DNA of 64,000 nt from Sipunculus nudus (Eukaryota > Annelida > Sipuncula > Golfingiida > Sipunculidae). The notes under the pieces are model-generated. The model had not been told where the DNA came from. It did not search any database and saw nothing but the letters and a program-made list of their open reading frames with translations. Location: assembly GCA_026874595.1 (NCBI GenBank), contig CM049315.1, positions 384,001 to 448,000 on the forward strand. The letters are read 5' to 3'. The translations under genes were made by a program, and so were the position numbers. This document shows, in pieces, positions 20,213 to 31,189 of this stretch (the stretch's first letter is position 1; the number at the start of each line of letters is the position of its first letter).

Positions 20213-21532
20213 TTAATGTTTGAAAAGCTCAGAACAGTTATCAGTCCATTGATATTCGACCTCTTTTCTACGGAGACGATTAAGAGGTTCTGCGGAAGTG
20301 GAATAGTCCGGATATTTTGCGTACCACCCGCACATTCCTAAGAAAAGTTCTTTCTTATTTCTCGGGGCCGGATAGTTCCTTATGGCGTCTACTTTATCAG
20401 AGGTAGTGGAAATCCCCATATGTGAAACTCTATGGCCCAAAAAGGTTGTCTGCGTCAGAAAAAAGTGGCTTTTACTGATGCTGATTGTAAGTCCAGCCTC
20501 TTTAAGACTGTCCAGTATGATTCTTATATGATTCATGTGATCATCCCAAGAGGTAGAAAAAACTATTATGTCATCTATGTGTACATAACAAAACCGACCG
20601 AGACAGTTTTTCGCTTTTAAAACCTTTTCCATAAGGCGTTGGAAGGTTGCTGGTCCATTTTTGACGCCGAACGGGAGAACTTTAAACTGGTATAAGTTCT
20701 GACCAATCGAAAACGCTGTGAGTTCACGGTCCTCTTTCCGAAGAGAAACATGCCAGTAACCTGAGCGAAGGTCTATGGTAGAAAAAAGTTGAGAACCATA
20801 AAGTGATGAGAGTATATGATCGGTTCTCTGTAAAGGATAAGCATCAGTCTTTGTTTTGGCATTTAGTTTTCTGAAGTCTATACACATGCGCCAAGTTCCA
20901 TTGGATTTAGGAGTCATAACTACTGGACCCCTCCAGGGAGATTTAGATTCCTCAATTATCCCATTACCTAGCATTTGAGGAATCTGCTCCTCTGCTGCTT
21001 TCTGCTTAGCAAGAGATAAACGGTATGGGATTTGTTTACTAGGTTCAGTTTCCTCAAGTAACACGATTTCATGTTCAATGATATCAGTCCAGCCCAAATC
21101 ATCAGTTAGGACTTCCGGATAATCCTGTGTAAGCTGAATCATAGCCATTTTCTTTTTATCATCCTTAATTACCATTTCAGGTTCAAACTCATAGTTATTA
21201 TCCACCACAGGTTTTCTCATACCTAATAAAGGCCATTTGATCACAGGTTTCTTTGTAGAAATCCAATAACTCTGTAAGGCAAAGTCTATTGTAAGTCCAG
21301 CCCTGTACATAAAATCACGCCCTAATAATACTGGAGTAGCCAACTGTTTCACAACTACACACTCTACACAGAGTATTAGTCCCCCACAAGATATGTCTGC
21401 CATTACATATCCTGAGGGCTCAACCTTAGTACCATCAAACCACTTCAGAGGGCGGCTCTGGTCCTTCTGGGGTATAAGATTAAGCTTGTCACACAATTGT
21501 TCAGAAAGAATAGTCACAGCAGCCCCAGAGTC
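20213..21532 (-). CDS. Element B protease and reverse transcriptase
   Basis: The protease active site ADSGAAVTILSE lies at the upstream end (21532 downward), followed by LLGRDFMY about 65 residues later. The reverse transcriptase has PYRLSLAKQKAAEEQ, WRMCIDFRKLNAKTKTDAYP, LFSTIDLRSGYWHV, VLPFGVKNGPATFQRLM and the active site VHIDD near residue 312, then the connection FLGHRVSHMGI. The region around KKELFLGMCGWYAKYPDYS looks shortened against the usual connection motif. Upstream of ADSG the same frame (GPLVSVFVNGLVSY) contains a TGA at about 21537. Pol is -1 relative to the gag frame. A frameshift near 20215 separates it from RNase H. Confidence 0.92.
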   Translation of the reverse strand, partial: DSGAAVTILSEQLCDKLNLIPQKDQSRPLKWFDGTKVEPSGYVMADISCGGLILCVECVVVKQLATPVLLGRDFMYRAGLTIDFALQSYWISTKKPVIKWPLLGMRKPVVDNNYEFEPEMVIKDDKKKMAMIQLTQDYPEVLTDDLGWTDIIEHEIVLLEETEPSKQIPYRLSLAKQKAAEEQIPQMLGNGIIEESKSPWRGPVVMTPKSNGTWRMCIDFRKLNAKTKTDAYPLQRTDHILSSLYGSQLFSTIDLRSGYWHVSLRKEDRELTAFSIGQNLYQFKVLPFGVKNGPATFQRLMEKVLKAKNCLGRFCYVHIDDIIVFSTSWDDHMNHIRIILDSLKEAGLTISISKSHFFLTQTTFLGHRVSHMGISTTSDKVDAIRNYPAPRNKKELFLGMCGWYAKYPDYSTSAEPLNRLRRKEVEYQWTDNCSELFKH

Positions 21533-21573
21533 AGCTAATCAATAACTCACCAGGCCATTCACAAAAACACTTA

Positions 21574-22734
21574 CTAAAGGTCCATCGTTAGCATCTCTGG
21601 AGTAAACACATGGTTATCATTCCGTTTATACTTTAAGGAAGGAATCCACTCATCAGCCTCAGGATTTAAATGGAGTTCACTGGTAGATATGAAACAACAG
21701 GGTTTAGCCTCAGACTTTTTGTCAGAAATTTCGGTTCTGGCAACCTGACTAGAAGTAACAGATTGACAGTCCCGCCGTTTATGGCCTAATTCACCACATT
21801 TAAAGCAAGCCTCACTGTATCTCTGACTGTACCGCGCATTGTCTCTTGGTTTCTCTTTGTGATCATTTGTAACAGGAAATTTACCCCGGTTAGCACTGTG
21901 TGAGTTTAACACAGGTTTGTCACTACTCCCATTATTTTGACGGCGTTTATCATTTTCCTCACGTATTATACGTCTCTGTAGGATAAAGTCATCAGCAAAC
22001 CGAGCTAAATCTCGTCACAACAAATCCTCCTTTTCCATCAGTTTTAGGCGAAATGTCTCATCTCTCACGGTGGACATAGCTAATCTGAAATGATACTATC
22101 AAAGATTCTAGCCACCTCAGGCTCCTCCCTAACTGCACTGGAGGGTCTGAGCCAACGGACGAAATACTCTTAGTCTCTTTTCTAAACTTAACTCTGTAAG
22201 CTGTAGGAGTCAGGTGATACCTAGATAGTATGGCATCTCTAACAATGTTAAAATCAAGTCTTTCATCAGGGCTTAAAGAATAGTATGCTTGCTGAGCCAA
22301 TCCGGTTAAATACGGCTCCAAAATAAATGCCCACTCAGTATCTGGTATTTCATGTCTGGTAGCCAGATTAACAAATGTTTTAAACCAATAATGGATATCA
22401 TCAGATTCACATAGTTTAGTCATCTCAGGAATTTTGGATACAGTCACTTTAGATTTTGACACCAATTTTTCCATTGTGTTCAACAGTGTGGCATTATCCT
22501 CACGGCGAGTGTCAGAGAAATGTTTAAGCAGTTCTTTAAACATTGAATCACTAGGGGAAGGGCTGCCCTTACCCCTGTCTCAGGCTCCTCAATTTTAGGC
22601 AAGTCCGATAAAGCCTCAACCCGCATCTCTTTGTTTGTAAGTTCAGACGTATCAATATGATTGAAATCACACAAGCGCACTAGATAATCATTAGTGTATC
22701 GTCTCAAGTATGTCACTTTCTCCTGTTTCTCCAT
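21574..22734 (-). pseudogene. Element B gag, frame-broken
   Basis: The likely start is the ATG at 22734-22732 (MEKQEKVTYLRRYTNDYL). A first frame runs to about 22560. A second (MFKELLKHFSDTRRED to about 22090) carries a capsid-like segment (YWFKTFVNLATRHEIPDTEW, YLTGLAQQAYYSL, FNIVRDAILSRYHLTP). A third (21912-21574) carries the nucleocapsid zinc knuckle CFKCGELGHKRRDC (CCHC). At least two frameshifts separate them, near 22560 and between about 22060 and 21910. The gag stop at 21574 overlaps the pol frame. Confidence 0.85.
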
Positions 22735-23153
22735 GATGTGACAATGTGAAGAACAAATATAAATAATAAGAACAATAATAGGAAATATGTACAGTCTTTT
22801 CTCTGAACCACGAATCATGAATGAATCCGCTGTTTCGATAACACCAGAGAACGTAACACTGTCCGTACGTCAGCCGGGAACTGACAAATAATACTGATAT
22901 CAAAGTCGAGATATCCCTTGCCTGGGAGTGGTGAGCACAAAATATATATATAATTTAATGTCAACTAACAGCACTTGACAGCACAGTTAGTAATATACAG
23001 ACGCAGAATCCCTCGCAAGAGTAGCGAGTCCAGTAGTGTAAAGCGTTACACCACTCGAAGCCGGGACGGCAACATGCACAAGATGACGGGCGCCGGACGA
23101 AGAACCAGCACGTCAGGGAAAAGCTATTTGAAACAGTCCTACCTCAACCAGAA
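22735..23153 (-). other. Element B leader between primer site and gag
   Basis: About 0.42 kb of untranslated leader. The plus-strand ORF at 22975-23322 crosses the leader, primer site and LTR and is not a gene. Confidence 0.6.
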
Positions 23154-23173
23154 GAGCCCCACGTTGGGCGCCA
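23154..23173 (-). promoter_or_regulatory. Primer-binding site complementary to tRNA-Lys (CUU)
   Basis: The plus strand reads GAGCCCCACGTTGGGCGCCA, which as I recall it equals the last 20 nt (with CCA) of animal tRNA-Lys(CUU). On the element's strand this gives TGGCGCCCAACG, three bases after the LTR end, the standard position for minus-strand priming. Confidence 0.88.
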
Positions 23174-23176
23174 TTT

Positions 23177-23383
23177 ACAAGGGTTGTTTTCCTTCTCACC
23201 ACATATGTACAAGTTCACACCCCAAACTCTGTTTGTTCTTCACAAGGTTTATTCACAGCCAACAGACGAGGTCCCGCCATGTGCCCAGGTCTCCAACTAA
23301 ACCGGAAGAGGAAGTTACCTAACCTCCGCACAATGACTACAATATAGTGCATGCCTTACACTCTCCAAACAGAGATCACTACA
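23177..23383 (-). repeat. Element B 5' LTR
   Basis: Begins TGTAGTGATC on the minus strand and ends CCCTTGT three bases before the primer site. Abuts the right GGTTT duplication. Confidence 0.92.
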
Positions 23384-24221
23384 GGTTTGCCATGGGTATA
23401 ATCATGCAACAAAGTTCACTTGGTGTTGTTGTTGACTGTTGTTATTCATGTCTACCTAATAAAGCAGTGTTCAAATAGTGACCAAATTGTTCATTATCAC
23501 AATTAATTGTTAACCATAATTTAATTTTTTTTAAATCAAAGTTCTAAGACCCTAAAAAAACCTCAACATTTTTAGTCTTCCCAATTGTATGAAAGTGATA
23601 CTGAAATATGTAAATTGGTTTAGGGATTTAAGTTCATAGGGTTTCCTATTCTGATTTAACAAGAAAATTAATTAAAAAAAAAAATAAAATCACCTACATT
23701 AACATCCCACATACAATTTTCCCTACACTAATTTATTTATTTATAACACACATCATTATATATGAATGAAGTACTATTAATAAAAAAATGTATAAATCAG
23801 AAAACAAAATTGGATAATAAAAAATGTTGACGTAATATTCATTAATTAATAATCATATATAGGCACGTGTTATACATAACTGTTCCCACATGAGAGAATA
23901 AAATCCTTCCAGGTTCAATGCATCACAAATTCATAATGGCAAAGCCAAGCCAAGGGCTGAATTCTTACTGCTACAATATAAACAAAAGTCCGATGCAGTT
24001 GTCAGGTTGTTACTCTGTAATATGTGCAGAGCCAAACTGGGTCCACTGTCAACACTGTTGCAAGCGCCTGTTCCACTGAGCTGCATGCTGAGTGGGCTGA
24101 ATGTACCCCATGTCTTGTGTTTGTTTGATATCATGAGTTTTTCACATCGGCGATAGGTCTTATTAAACGGGGTACCCGGAGACAGTAACGATAACGTTCG
24201 GATACAGGCCACTTCTCAGAA

Positions 24222-24263
24222 CCCCCCCCCCCCCCCCCCCACACACACACAAACACACACAGA
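24222..24263. repeat. Poly-C/(CA)n microsatellite
   Basis: About 19 C followed by ACACAC repeats with one AAA interruption. The minus ORFs that cross it are artefacts. Confidence 0.95.
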
Positions 24264-25061
24264 CCCCACCCGTCCGGTTCAAACTTACGCTTGAATGACC
24301 GGCTGTATGTGGAAAGTAATCGGTTGTCAATAACTGAACAAATGAGAAACTCTCGTAACAGAAACACGAAGATAAAGTTTGATAGCTAATGACAATCGCC
24401 GTTGAAGATAAAGCATTCTGGCACTTCTGCATTTGTGCTTATAAATCCTGGTGACGTCGAGCTGGCTGTGCACTAGCTGTGCGGCCTCCCACAAGCCTTG
24501 GTCCACCGGAAACATTTCGCCAGTTCAGTCTTCTGGATTAAAATAAGCCTGGCCCCTCCCTAACCTTTCAGAGTATCTCTGGTCACCGTTGCACGTTTTC
24601 CATGAACTTCAAAGAACCATAGTTCGTGAAAGAAAAGGCCGCACAAAATATGGTACTGTCATATCCACGTGCGCACGGTCCCACACACGAGGTTGGTTTG
24701 TGGGACAATATGGCGGACACTCGACACGTGGCGATCACGTCATAAATGTCGTAATCTGATTGGCCAATTGGTTACGCATGATTGACAGATCGGAAAGGTC
24801 CATTATTTGGATGATCAAAAACAACATGGCACTGAAAAGTAATTCTGTTCCACGATATTGACTGTTGTTTTTAAAGTAATCCCGTCCACAATCAAAGTGT
24901 GTCTGTTTCGCATCATATGAACTTCCTGTTATCATAACAAATTGGAAGCAACTTCCGAGGGTGAGATTATCAATATTAACAGGTATTATAACAGAATTTG
25001 GAAGTCCTTTAAATTTTTCATATGCGATACGTATGGATAAACATAGATATAACAAAGCTGT

Positions 25062-25100
<39 letters not shown>
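25062..25100. repeat. (AC)n(AT)n microsatellite
   Basis: Dinucleotide AC run changing to AT run. Confidence 0.95.
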
Positions 25101-25859
25101 CCACTTTCATGATAACTCGATTATTAGTTTTACTAACATCGATATTCGACCATATATAATCTGATTAACCTAGCACTGATAATCCGATTATGGGTTTGCA
25201 GAGTATTAATAAGCAGAAAATAGATGAACCGAATCCATTAACATTGGTTAGCGGAAAACCAATAACACTAAATTTTGTTCATCCGAAAGTAAGGCAAATA
25301 TATAAATTTTTCTGTAAAGCTTTATACGCGAACTGATGGATAGGATTTTTGGAAGAAGAACCTAAACTGTGACAAGTTGATTATAGTCGTACTTACGGTA
25401 ATCTTTAATTATTATTGATATAGTAGCACACAGAATTGTTTGACGGTGTAAAAAAATTTGAATTTGAAATTTTAAATGAAGTGCTTGGATTTCTGCCAAC
25501 CACGCAACTGTTTTTCACTTTGTTTTCCAAACGAGATCAGTCAGCCATGAAATGATGAACAAATTTGAATGAGTGCCAGCCACTTTGCGCAGAATCGGAC
25601 TCACAAGTGTATATCTCTGCTCGTTAGGGATTGTGGGCAAAAACACCCTTACCCACAATGCATTGTGGCTTCTAAAGCCACCAGCGGCGTATCTTTAATT
25701 GGCTAAAGAGGGCAATTCAGGCCGTTAAAATATGTTGAATAAGAATTGTTTCAAGGAAGTTACATGAACGTGGTTGTTTTGTTGCAAGAACTTCATGGAA
25801 AAAGCATGCGCATGTAAAATGTAAACAATAAATCAAAGTATTTTCTACAAACTCTAGGT

Positions 25860-26500
25860 AGTTACGGAACCAAAAAACAACAGATCACGTAATCGTGATC
25901 AGAACAAATTTTGTTACGGAGATTCTGCGACACTAGGCAGCGTGAAATGGCTGCGAAGGAATGGCAGTAATGAATAAAGAAGTCAGTGTTTTTTAGTTAA
26001 AAGATAATTAAAATTTATTCTTAGAACAATCCTAACATACAATACACTAAATCAATACAAATACACTGTATAACATAAAAAAAAAACGGTACCCGAGTGT
26101 CCGGATCCTAGGCTTTGATATCTGGATACCACCACCGTTAAATATCTGACACCACTGCAATTATTGGTAAGGTCCCAAAACTGACGAGAAAGTAACGCTT
26201 TTAGTGCTCGCTGGTATTTTCCTTTCTATCGTCTCTAAACACAGCCCCTAAAATATAGCTTCTCACCCGAATATTCTAGAAATGGAAAATTACCAAAGAA
26301 CAATACACATGCAACATGAACAGACCAGAAACATCTAGAACAAAAAGGAACGCTGTGTCTCTACGCTTCAGACCCCACACGCGAGTCAGCACCCAATAAG
26401 CGAGGTTCCCATAGCAACGAACTATGCCTGCGCTACACGAATCAGAATGACAACAGACACATGTAACACTCCTGCGCACAACAGAACAGAACTTATAACA
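25860..26500 (-). mobile_element. Solo LTR, family S, copy 3
   Basis: A 641-bp copy in minus orientation, flanked by AGGT (25856-25859 and 26501-26504). It ends in the family's GTAAC/TATAACA-type termini, the first base having changed. Contains AATAAA in the minus sense near 26019, the dyad ATCACGTAATCGTGAT near 25884, and the X-box-like GTTCCCATAGCAAC at 26405-26418. The minus ORF at 26276-26509 lies wholly inside and is not conserved as protein among copies. Confidence 0.88.
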
Positions 26501-27004
26501 AGGTTTCAAAGAACTTTTGTTTCAAGTGTTTAACTGTTTATGAATTATACTACTGAAAAAACTTTCAATAATAATTTTTACTTTTCACTTATCTTTATCC
26601 AGACATGTGGTTATGTTTTAATAATTGTATAAATTAAGAAAGTTTGTTTAAACATTTGGTTGGATGTGGCGGCTTCCATTTTTTGTAATGTAATCTATAT
26701 ATCTTACCAGACCTTGATTCAGGTGACCATTTCATAAAAAAATGAACAAGGCAATTGAACCGATCAAATGTCTCTTATTTTACTTGGCTGCGTGATTATC
26801 TGATTTTGTTCACTTCCACTTGAACAACTCTTAACCATGCCAAATATAATGTCTGTAAATATCGAACTGAGAGAAGGCGGGGCTTTTAGGTCTCAGACAT
26901 GTCCATTGGTAATTCGATCATCTGGCTAACCACTTGCAAAAAAAGGGTAACATTTATCAAGATTAACAGTAGTTACGAAGAGAAATTATTCAAAAGAAAA
27001 TACT

Positions 27005-27080
27005 GGGCCGATCCGGGATTCGAACCCATATCCGTGGCGCACATGTCCGGCGTTCCAACCGCTTCGCTAGAAAAGCAGTT
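27005..27080 (-). repeat. tRNA-like sequence or SINE head
   Basis: On the minus strand a good B box, GGGTTCGAATCCC (27015-27027), follows an A-box-like TAGCGAAGCGGTTGG (27056-27070) at tRNA spacing. The 3' side CGGATCGGCCCA has no pairing 5' acceptor strand, so a functional tRNA is unlikely. Confidence 0.5.
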
Positions 27081-29287
27081 CGGTCTGCTTTTATGTGCAT
27101 CCCGTAACACAGTGCACAGTCCCAGCTGTCAATCAACTTTATCATTCTGCTAACCAATCACCAATTTAAAAATGTGCTTTTTCTCTGTAGGTATATGTAT
27201 GGTTATTTTTATACCCACATTACAAGAGCCTGTCAGGTCAGTTTAAACGCTACTTGATCTTTATGATTAAATAAATGTCATTTACACATTTTAGTGACGA
27301 GGTATTGCACAATGTTTCGGGAAATAAATATGTTATAATTTTTTAGGCGATACTAAGACCTAAAGCGAGCAATACCAAGTGACCAAGGGGTCATGACGCT
27401 TTAGCGATCTCTGAAATTTTATCAACTTGGATTGCTGTCATTTTAGTTTTTTTGTTGCAAATATGGCCCCGGCAGCATTGATGAATTTATCCAATAGATT
27501 TCTTCAGTACTTCCATGGTGATACATACATATATACATATGTAAATTGTGCATATTCTTTTTTATCTGTGCATCAAATGTAAAGAATATGTTTGCTGAGT
27601 TACAACTGTGGCATGTCCACCCTGATTTCTAAGTCTGTAAAATGCATAAAATAAAGAGAATGTAGTTGGCGCCACCAGTTTTCGGCTGCTGTAATGCTGT
27701 CCATGATCAATAAGCGTACTGAATTTTAAAAAATATCTAGCAATTATTACTGAGATATTTTATCAAAAGTATGAATTTCATCCATCAACAGCCAAAAATG
27801 TTTAAATTTTGCAATTGTGTGAGGCGCAGTTCAGAAGAACACACCAAAACGCACGTAAATCGCATAATATAGGTCACAGTGATCTACTCTTGGTATGCGA
27901 AGAGATTTACCAAACACCTACTTACATGTCAAGTACAGTTACGATTTGTACCGTGTTAATTGACGGACGGACGACCTGACGGAAGGACATGGGGGGATCG
28001 CTATCTCATTATTACGTGACATGTGCATGCTCCCTTAGATAAATATTAAATGTCATTTCTCTTATTACCTCAGCGAAAATATTATCTATGCATCAGAAAG
28101 ACCAGAAGAAACCACCGAGTCCAAAACTAGACCCGCTCTTGAAATAAAGTGACTATTGAATAACGTGAGGACAAGAAGTGTTATTTGTGACAAGAGTTGA
28201 ATATTAAGATCCAGCCTCTCTTGTCCAGGCGTCTTTTTTATAAGATTCGTTACAATTTGTTTGAAGAATAAATCAAACCTAATTTCATTATTATATAAGA
28301 GAATAAAACCGTTATTTGAATTTTATTTTACGTGACTACAGGGATGTACGTGCTTAAGGACTGAGATGCGTTTTGAACAACAAATAAAGGGCATTATAAA
28401 GGTAGGCCCGCACGCATAACAAAGAATAACGTCACCAGATTCAAAATTTAATATTTTGCTATTATATATATAATTGTTTCCCCATTTACATCCGCGTCTA
28501 GGAAAACAGTAAAAAAAGTTTTAAAATCTTTATGGCTGCAATACACGTTAATTTTCAAGATAAATTTTATAACAGCGTAAACTCTTGCATGTAAAAGTGA
28601 AAGTTCGTTCCCTTAATTAACCAAATTACTTGACAATTTGGAGAATGATAAAAAATAACGACAGATGCGCTAAGAATGATAAGTTTCGAATTGAAAGCAA
28701 CCTTATTTTGTAATGCTGACAGAAGAATGCTTCTCAGGGAAGAGTGAAAATGGTCCTAGTAATACCTGTGAAAAGAAGTCGTTGGGGTGAAAAACATGGT
28801 TAAAACAGTTTTTAAGATTTAATGGTCCACATATTTGCATAGAAACATTCACGTTCATTTTTTTTCGGTAATGATTTTTTTAACATTTAAGCTTTGACAA
28901 TTAAAGGAGTCCTAAATAAAAATTAACAAGTTTTCGATTCCATAGGCTTTTTAAAATAATTATTATGTATACTAAGGGACTACGTCTTTTGCATGGGTCA
29001 CAATGCATTCACGCTTATTCATTTCACTTAACGGTTGATTGCCGAGTTTTGCGTTTAGGCTCGTTACAATAACGAATGAGCCAGTCGTGCCCTCCAGAAG
29101 AGCATCTCGGCATTTGATGTTTTGCTGTTGTCCTTGCGTTGTAGGACAGATGTCTTTTCAAAACCAAAAATCATTAGCACTTATCTTGGATAATATGATA
29201 ATCAGCGCTACCCCTCTTCTTTTCGACCTAACCAAACAAACCTGGGGAAAAACTCATAGTACACCAAGTATTTAGAACGAATACAGG

Positions 29288-29463
29288 AACTCTCGGCCCC
29301 AGAGACACTCGTCCCAGAGACACTCGGCCCCAGCGACTCTCGGCCCCAGAGACACTCGGCCCCTGAGACGCTCGGCCCCAGCGACACTCGGCCCCTAGTC
29401 AGCAGGACCCAGCGACACTCGGCCCCGTCCGGTCGCCGCCCCCAGAGACACTCGGCCCAGGGG
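29288..29463 (+). repeat. GC-rich minisatellite, 16-bp unit, about 11 copies
   Basis: Units of AGAGACACTCGGCCCC with variants AGCGACACTCGGCCCC and TGAGACGCTCGGCCCC. Two or three units are more diverged. It stands out in GC from the AT-rich surroundings. Confidence 0.92.
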
Positions 29464-29472
29464 TCTAGCCTC

Positions 29473-29600
29473 GGGAAACCCCTCAGAAAACCTTCCCGTA
29501 GTTATCCCTTCCGGGCCAGAGGTCTGATACTAGTTCCCCATCTTATACTAGCTTAGAAAAACCCCTCAGAAAACAACTTCCCGTAGGTATACTGAGTCGG
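29473..29600 (+). repeat. Short direct duplication
   Basis: AAACCCCTCAGAAAAC plus CTTCCCGTAG occurs at about 29477-29504 and again at about 29563-29590, directly after the 16-bp minisatellite. Confidence 0.75.
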
Positions 29601-30357
29601 AAGTCAGAGAATGGAAGCCTGTTTTTTTACCGTCTTAGGTTCATTAGGGAAGGGTTTAATGATTCAAAACAAAAACGAAAGAAAGTGAAAGTAAAACATA
29701 TTTATTAATAAATAAATATTTATTAATTGAAAAGAGTGTTTAATGTTAAATATGTAGTTCCTGATTATAATAATAGCCAATATATACACAAACCGAAATA
29801 GAAAACGTTCCAAATATCACAGTATGAATGAAGTATATGAAAGTTACCCGTAAAGTCACCAAATTACAAATTAAAAAGTCGGCTTATATATTTACTGTCA
29901 ATTTACACACATATATAAAACAAATCAAAGTAGAAAGTGTTTTCTACTTCGTGTTTTCTACTTCTAATTTCTAACTAATGTTAACTAACGTTAATGTTCT
30001 AACTAATGACAGAGCGTACATAAAGAAGCAAGAATACACACACAATGCCAAACTCTTAAAGAAACGGTAAATTATGACTATTTCCACATATACACATCAA
30101 CTATCGTTAAAGTTTTAACTAATGATGGAGCGTACGTAAAAAAACAATGGTATAAGGACTCTTCTCTAATGGGATTAATATGTATACAAAATTCATATAT
30201 ATACAAAGCCAAAATCATAAAGAAACTGTAATTTACGACTATTAGGAACGGTAATTTATGACTATTTCCTCATATATACATAAAAGATATGAAGTATTCC
30301 AAAGGCCATAGAGCCTACATCAAGCACATATCAAAGTTCCACTGTGTACGCTACATT

Positions 30358-30641
30358 TCAAACTCTGGTGAAATATGCAGGTGGGTTGTACACGTCGGCC
30401 ACCTCCTTGACCAGTTCTCCCACGGACAGGTCGCTATCCACATATCTGTCCCACAGACTGAAGAGCTTTCCTTGTAGGGCCCGGGTACTCTGGCGCTGCT
30501 GTTTCTTCAGTTTCCCGTCGGACATGAGCTTATGTTGACCGGTCACCCCCTTGGCCTCGGAATGGAGAAGAGGAACAAGCACGTAGAGGTTTAGTTCCCC
30601 GTGCGTGGAGCCCATCCGGCTGTTCATGCGGTTGTGCCACC
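30358..30641 (-). CDS. Terminal exon resembling the C-terminus of a MULE-type transposase
   Basis: On the minus strand an acceptor (TTTATTATTATCAG, AG at 30643-30642) opens a 94-residue frame to a stop at 30358. It starts WHNRMNSRMG, then LNLYVLVPLLHSEAK, LMSDGKLKKQQRQ, RALQGKLFSLWDRYVDSDLS. A W-H-x-R-[LM]-N motif followed by a 'lHeEa' helix and a basic KxxQR segment is the pattern I associate with the end of MULE-like/FLYWCH-linked transposases in invertebrates. The exon starts after a phase-1 intron. No upstream exon was found, so it is either a remnant or the last exon of a gene beyond recognition. Confidence 0.5.
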
Positions 30642-31189
30642 CTGATAATAATAAAGATAAAAATAAGATAAAAAGTGTTTTTACCAAATGCAGATGTATT
30701 ATCTCTCGGAACAAACCATGTATACTATGAACAATGTTGAATATGAACAGTTACAATGTATGTTTTGCTTATAATGCATTCAAGCGACACCAGATTGCAC
30801 GATTAAAACCTACATAAAAAAATGTCTACACCTGGGCACATAACTGGAACTAACTGACGGTGGGTAAGTGGAATGCATCAGAACGACTGTTATGTGACCA
30901 CAGTGTAATGAGTGTACATATGGCCATGCTTAACTACATATATATGGCGGTATATCACAACGCCAGACACATGAGTTCGTATGAATGTTAAAAATGTCAT
31001 AGTTATAGTTTATCGAATTTATTCAGCGCCACAATAAAACAGGTACAACAGGTACAGTTGCGCTGTACAGACTAAATTTCAAATAAAACATTCATTATGA
31101 AAACAATTTACAATATCGTAATACGAGTAATATCAAATTAAAACAGAACATAATGAGATTATGACCCGATTATAGGAAAGACTAATGAG
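30642..31189. other. No gene recognised
   Basis: AT-rich spacer. The part next to 30642 would be intron of the MULE-like exon. Confidence 0.4.

Larger units (their letters stand above)
17301..23388 (-). mobile_element. Element B: Ty3/gypsy retrotransposon with both LTRs and a 5-bp target duplication
   Basis: The element proper is 17306-23383, flanked by GGTTT at 17301-17305 and 23384-23388. LTRs of about 207 bp differ at roughly five positions over 205 bp (97-98% identity), so the insertion is fairly recent. A primer-binding site next to the right LTR and a polypurine tract next to the left LTR set the minus orientation. Domain order is gag with a zinc knuckle, protease, reverse transcriptase, RNase H, PHD-type finger, integrase. 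Coding is damaged by frameshifts at about 22560, 22060 and 20215 and by stops at about 21537 (TGA before the protease) and 19482 (TAA). Confidence 0.95.
23389..25859. other. No gene recognised; AT-rich spacer with simple repeats
   Basis: Holds a C19/(CA)n tract at 24222-24263 and an (AC)n(AT)n tract at 25062-25100. A minus ORF at 23931-24212 has mixed composition but no domain. Around 24560-24790 the GC rises, with an ACGTCA motif and an inverted CCAAT box (24760s), which could mark a promoter with no downstream gene seen here. Confidence 0.45.
26505..30357. other. No gene recognised apart from short repeats listed separately
   Basis: AT-rich. Includes a tRNA-like segment (27005-27080), a segment near 27850-27985 ending in GACGGACGGACGACC of a type common in mollusc dispersed repeats, and a GC-rich minisatellite (29288-29463). 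ORFs at 26899-27153 and 29039-29275 lack domains. Confidence 0.45.

Noticed and set aside
24131-24432. Minus ORFs crossing 24222-24263
   Set aside because: Composition is driven by the poly-C/(CA)n tract (glycine and cysteine/valine runs).
26276-26509. 77-codon minus ORF inside solo LTR copy 3
   Set aside because: Other LTR copies do not preserve the frame; it is LTR sequence.
27005-27080. Functional tRNA gene on the minus strand
   Set aside because: A and B boxes are good, but the acceptor strands do not pair and no clean anticodon arm forms; treated as SINE head or tRNA relic.
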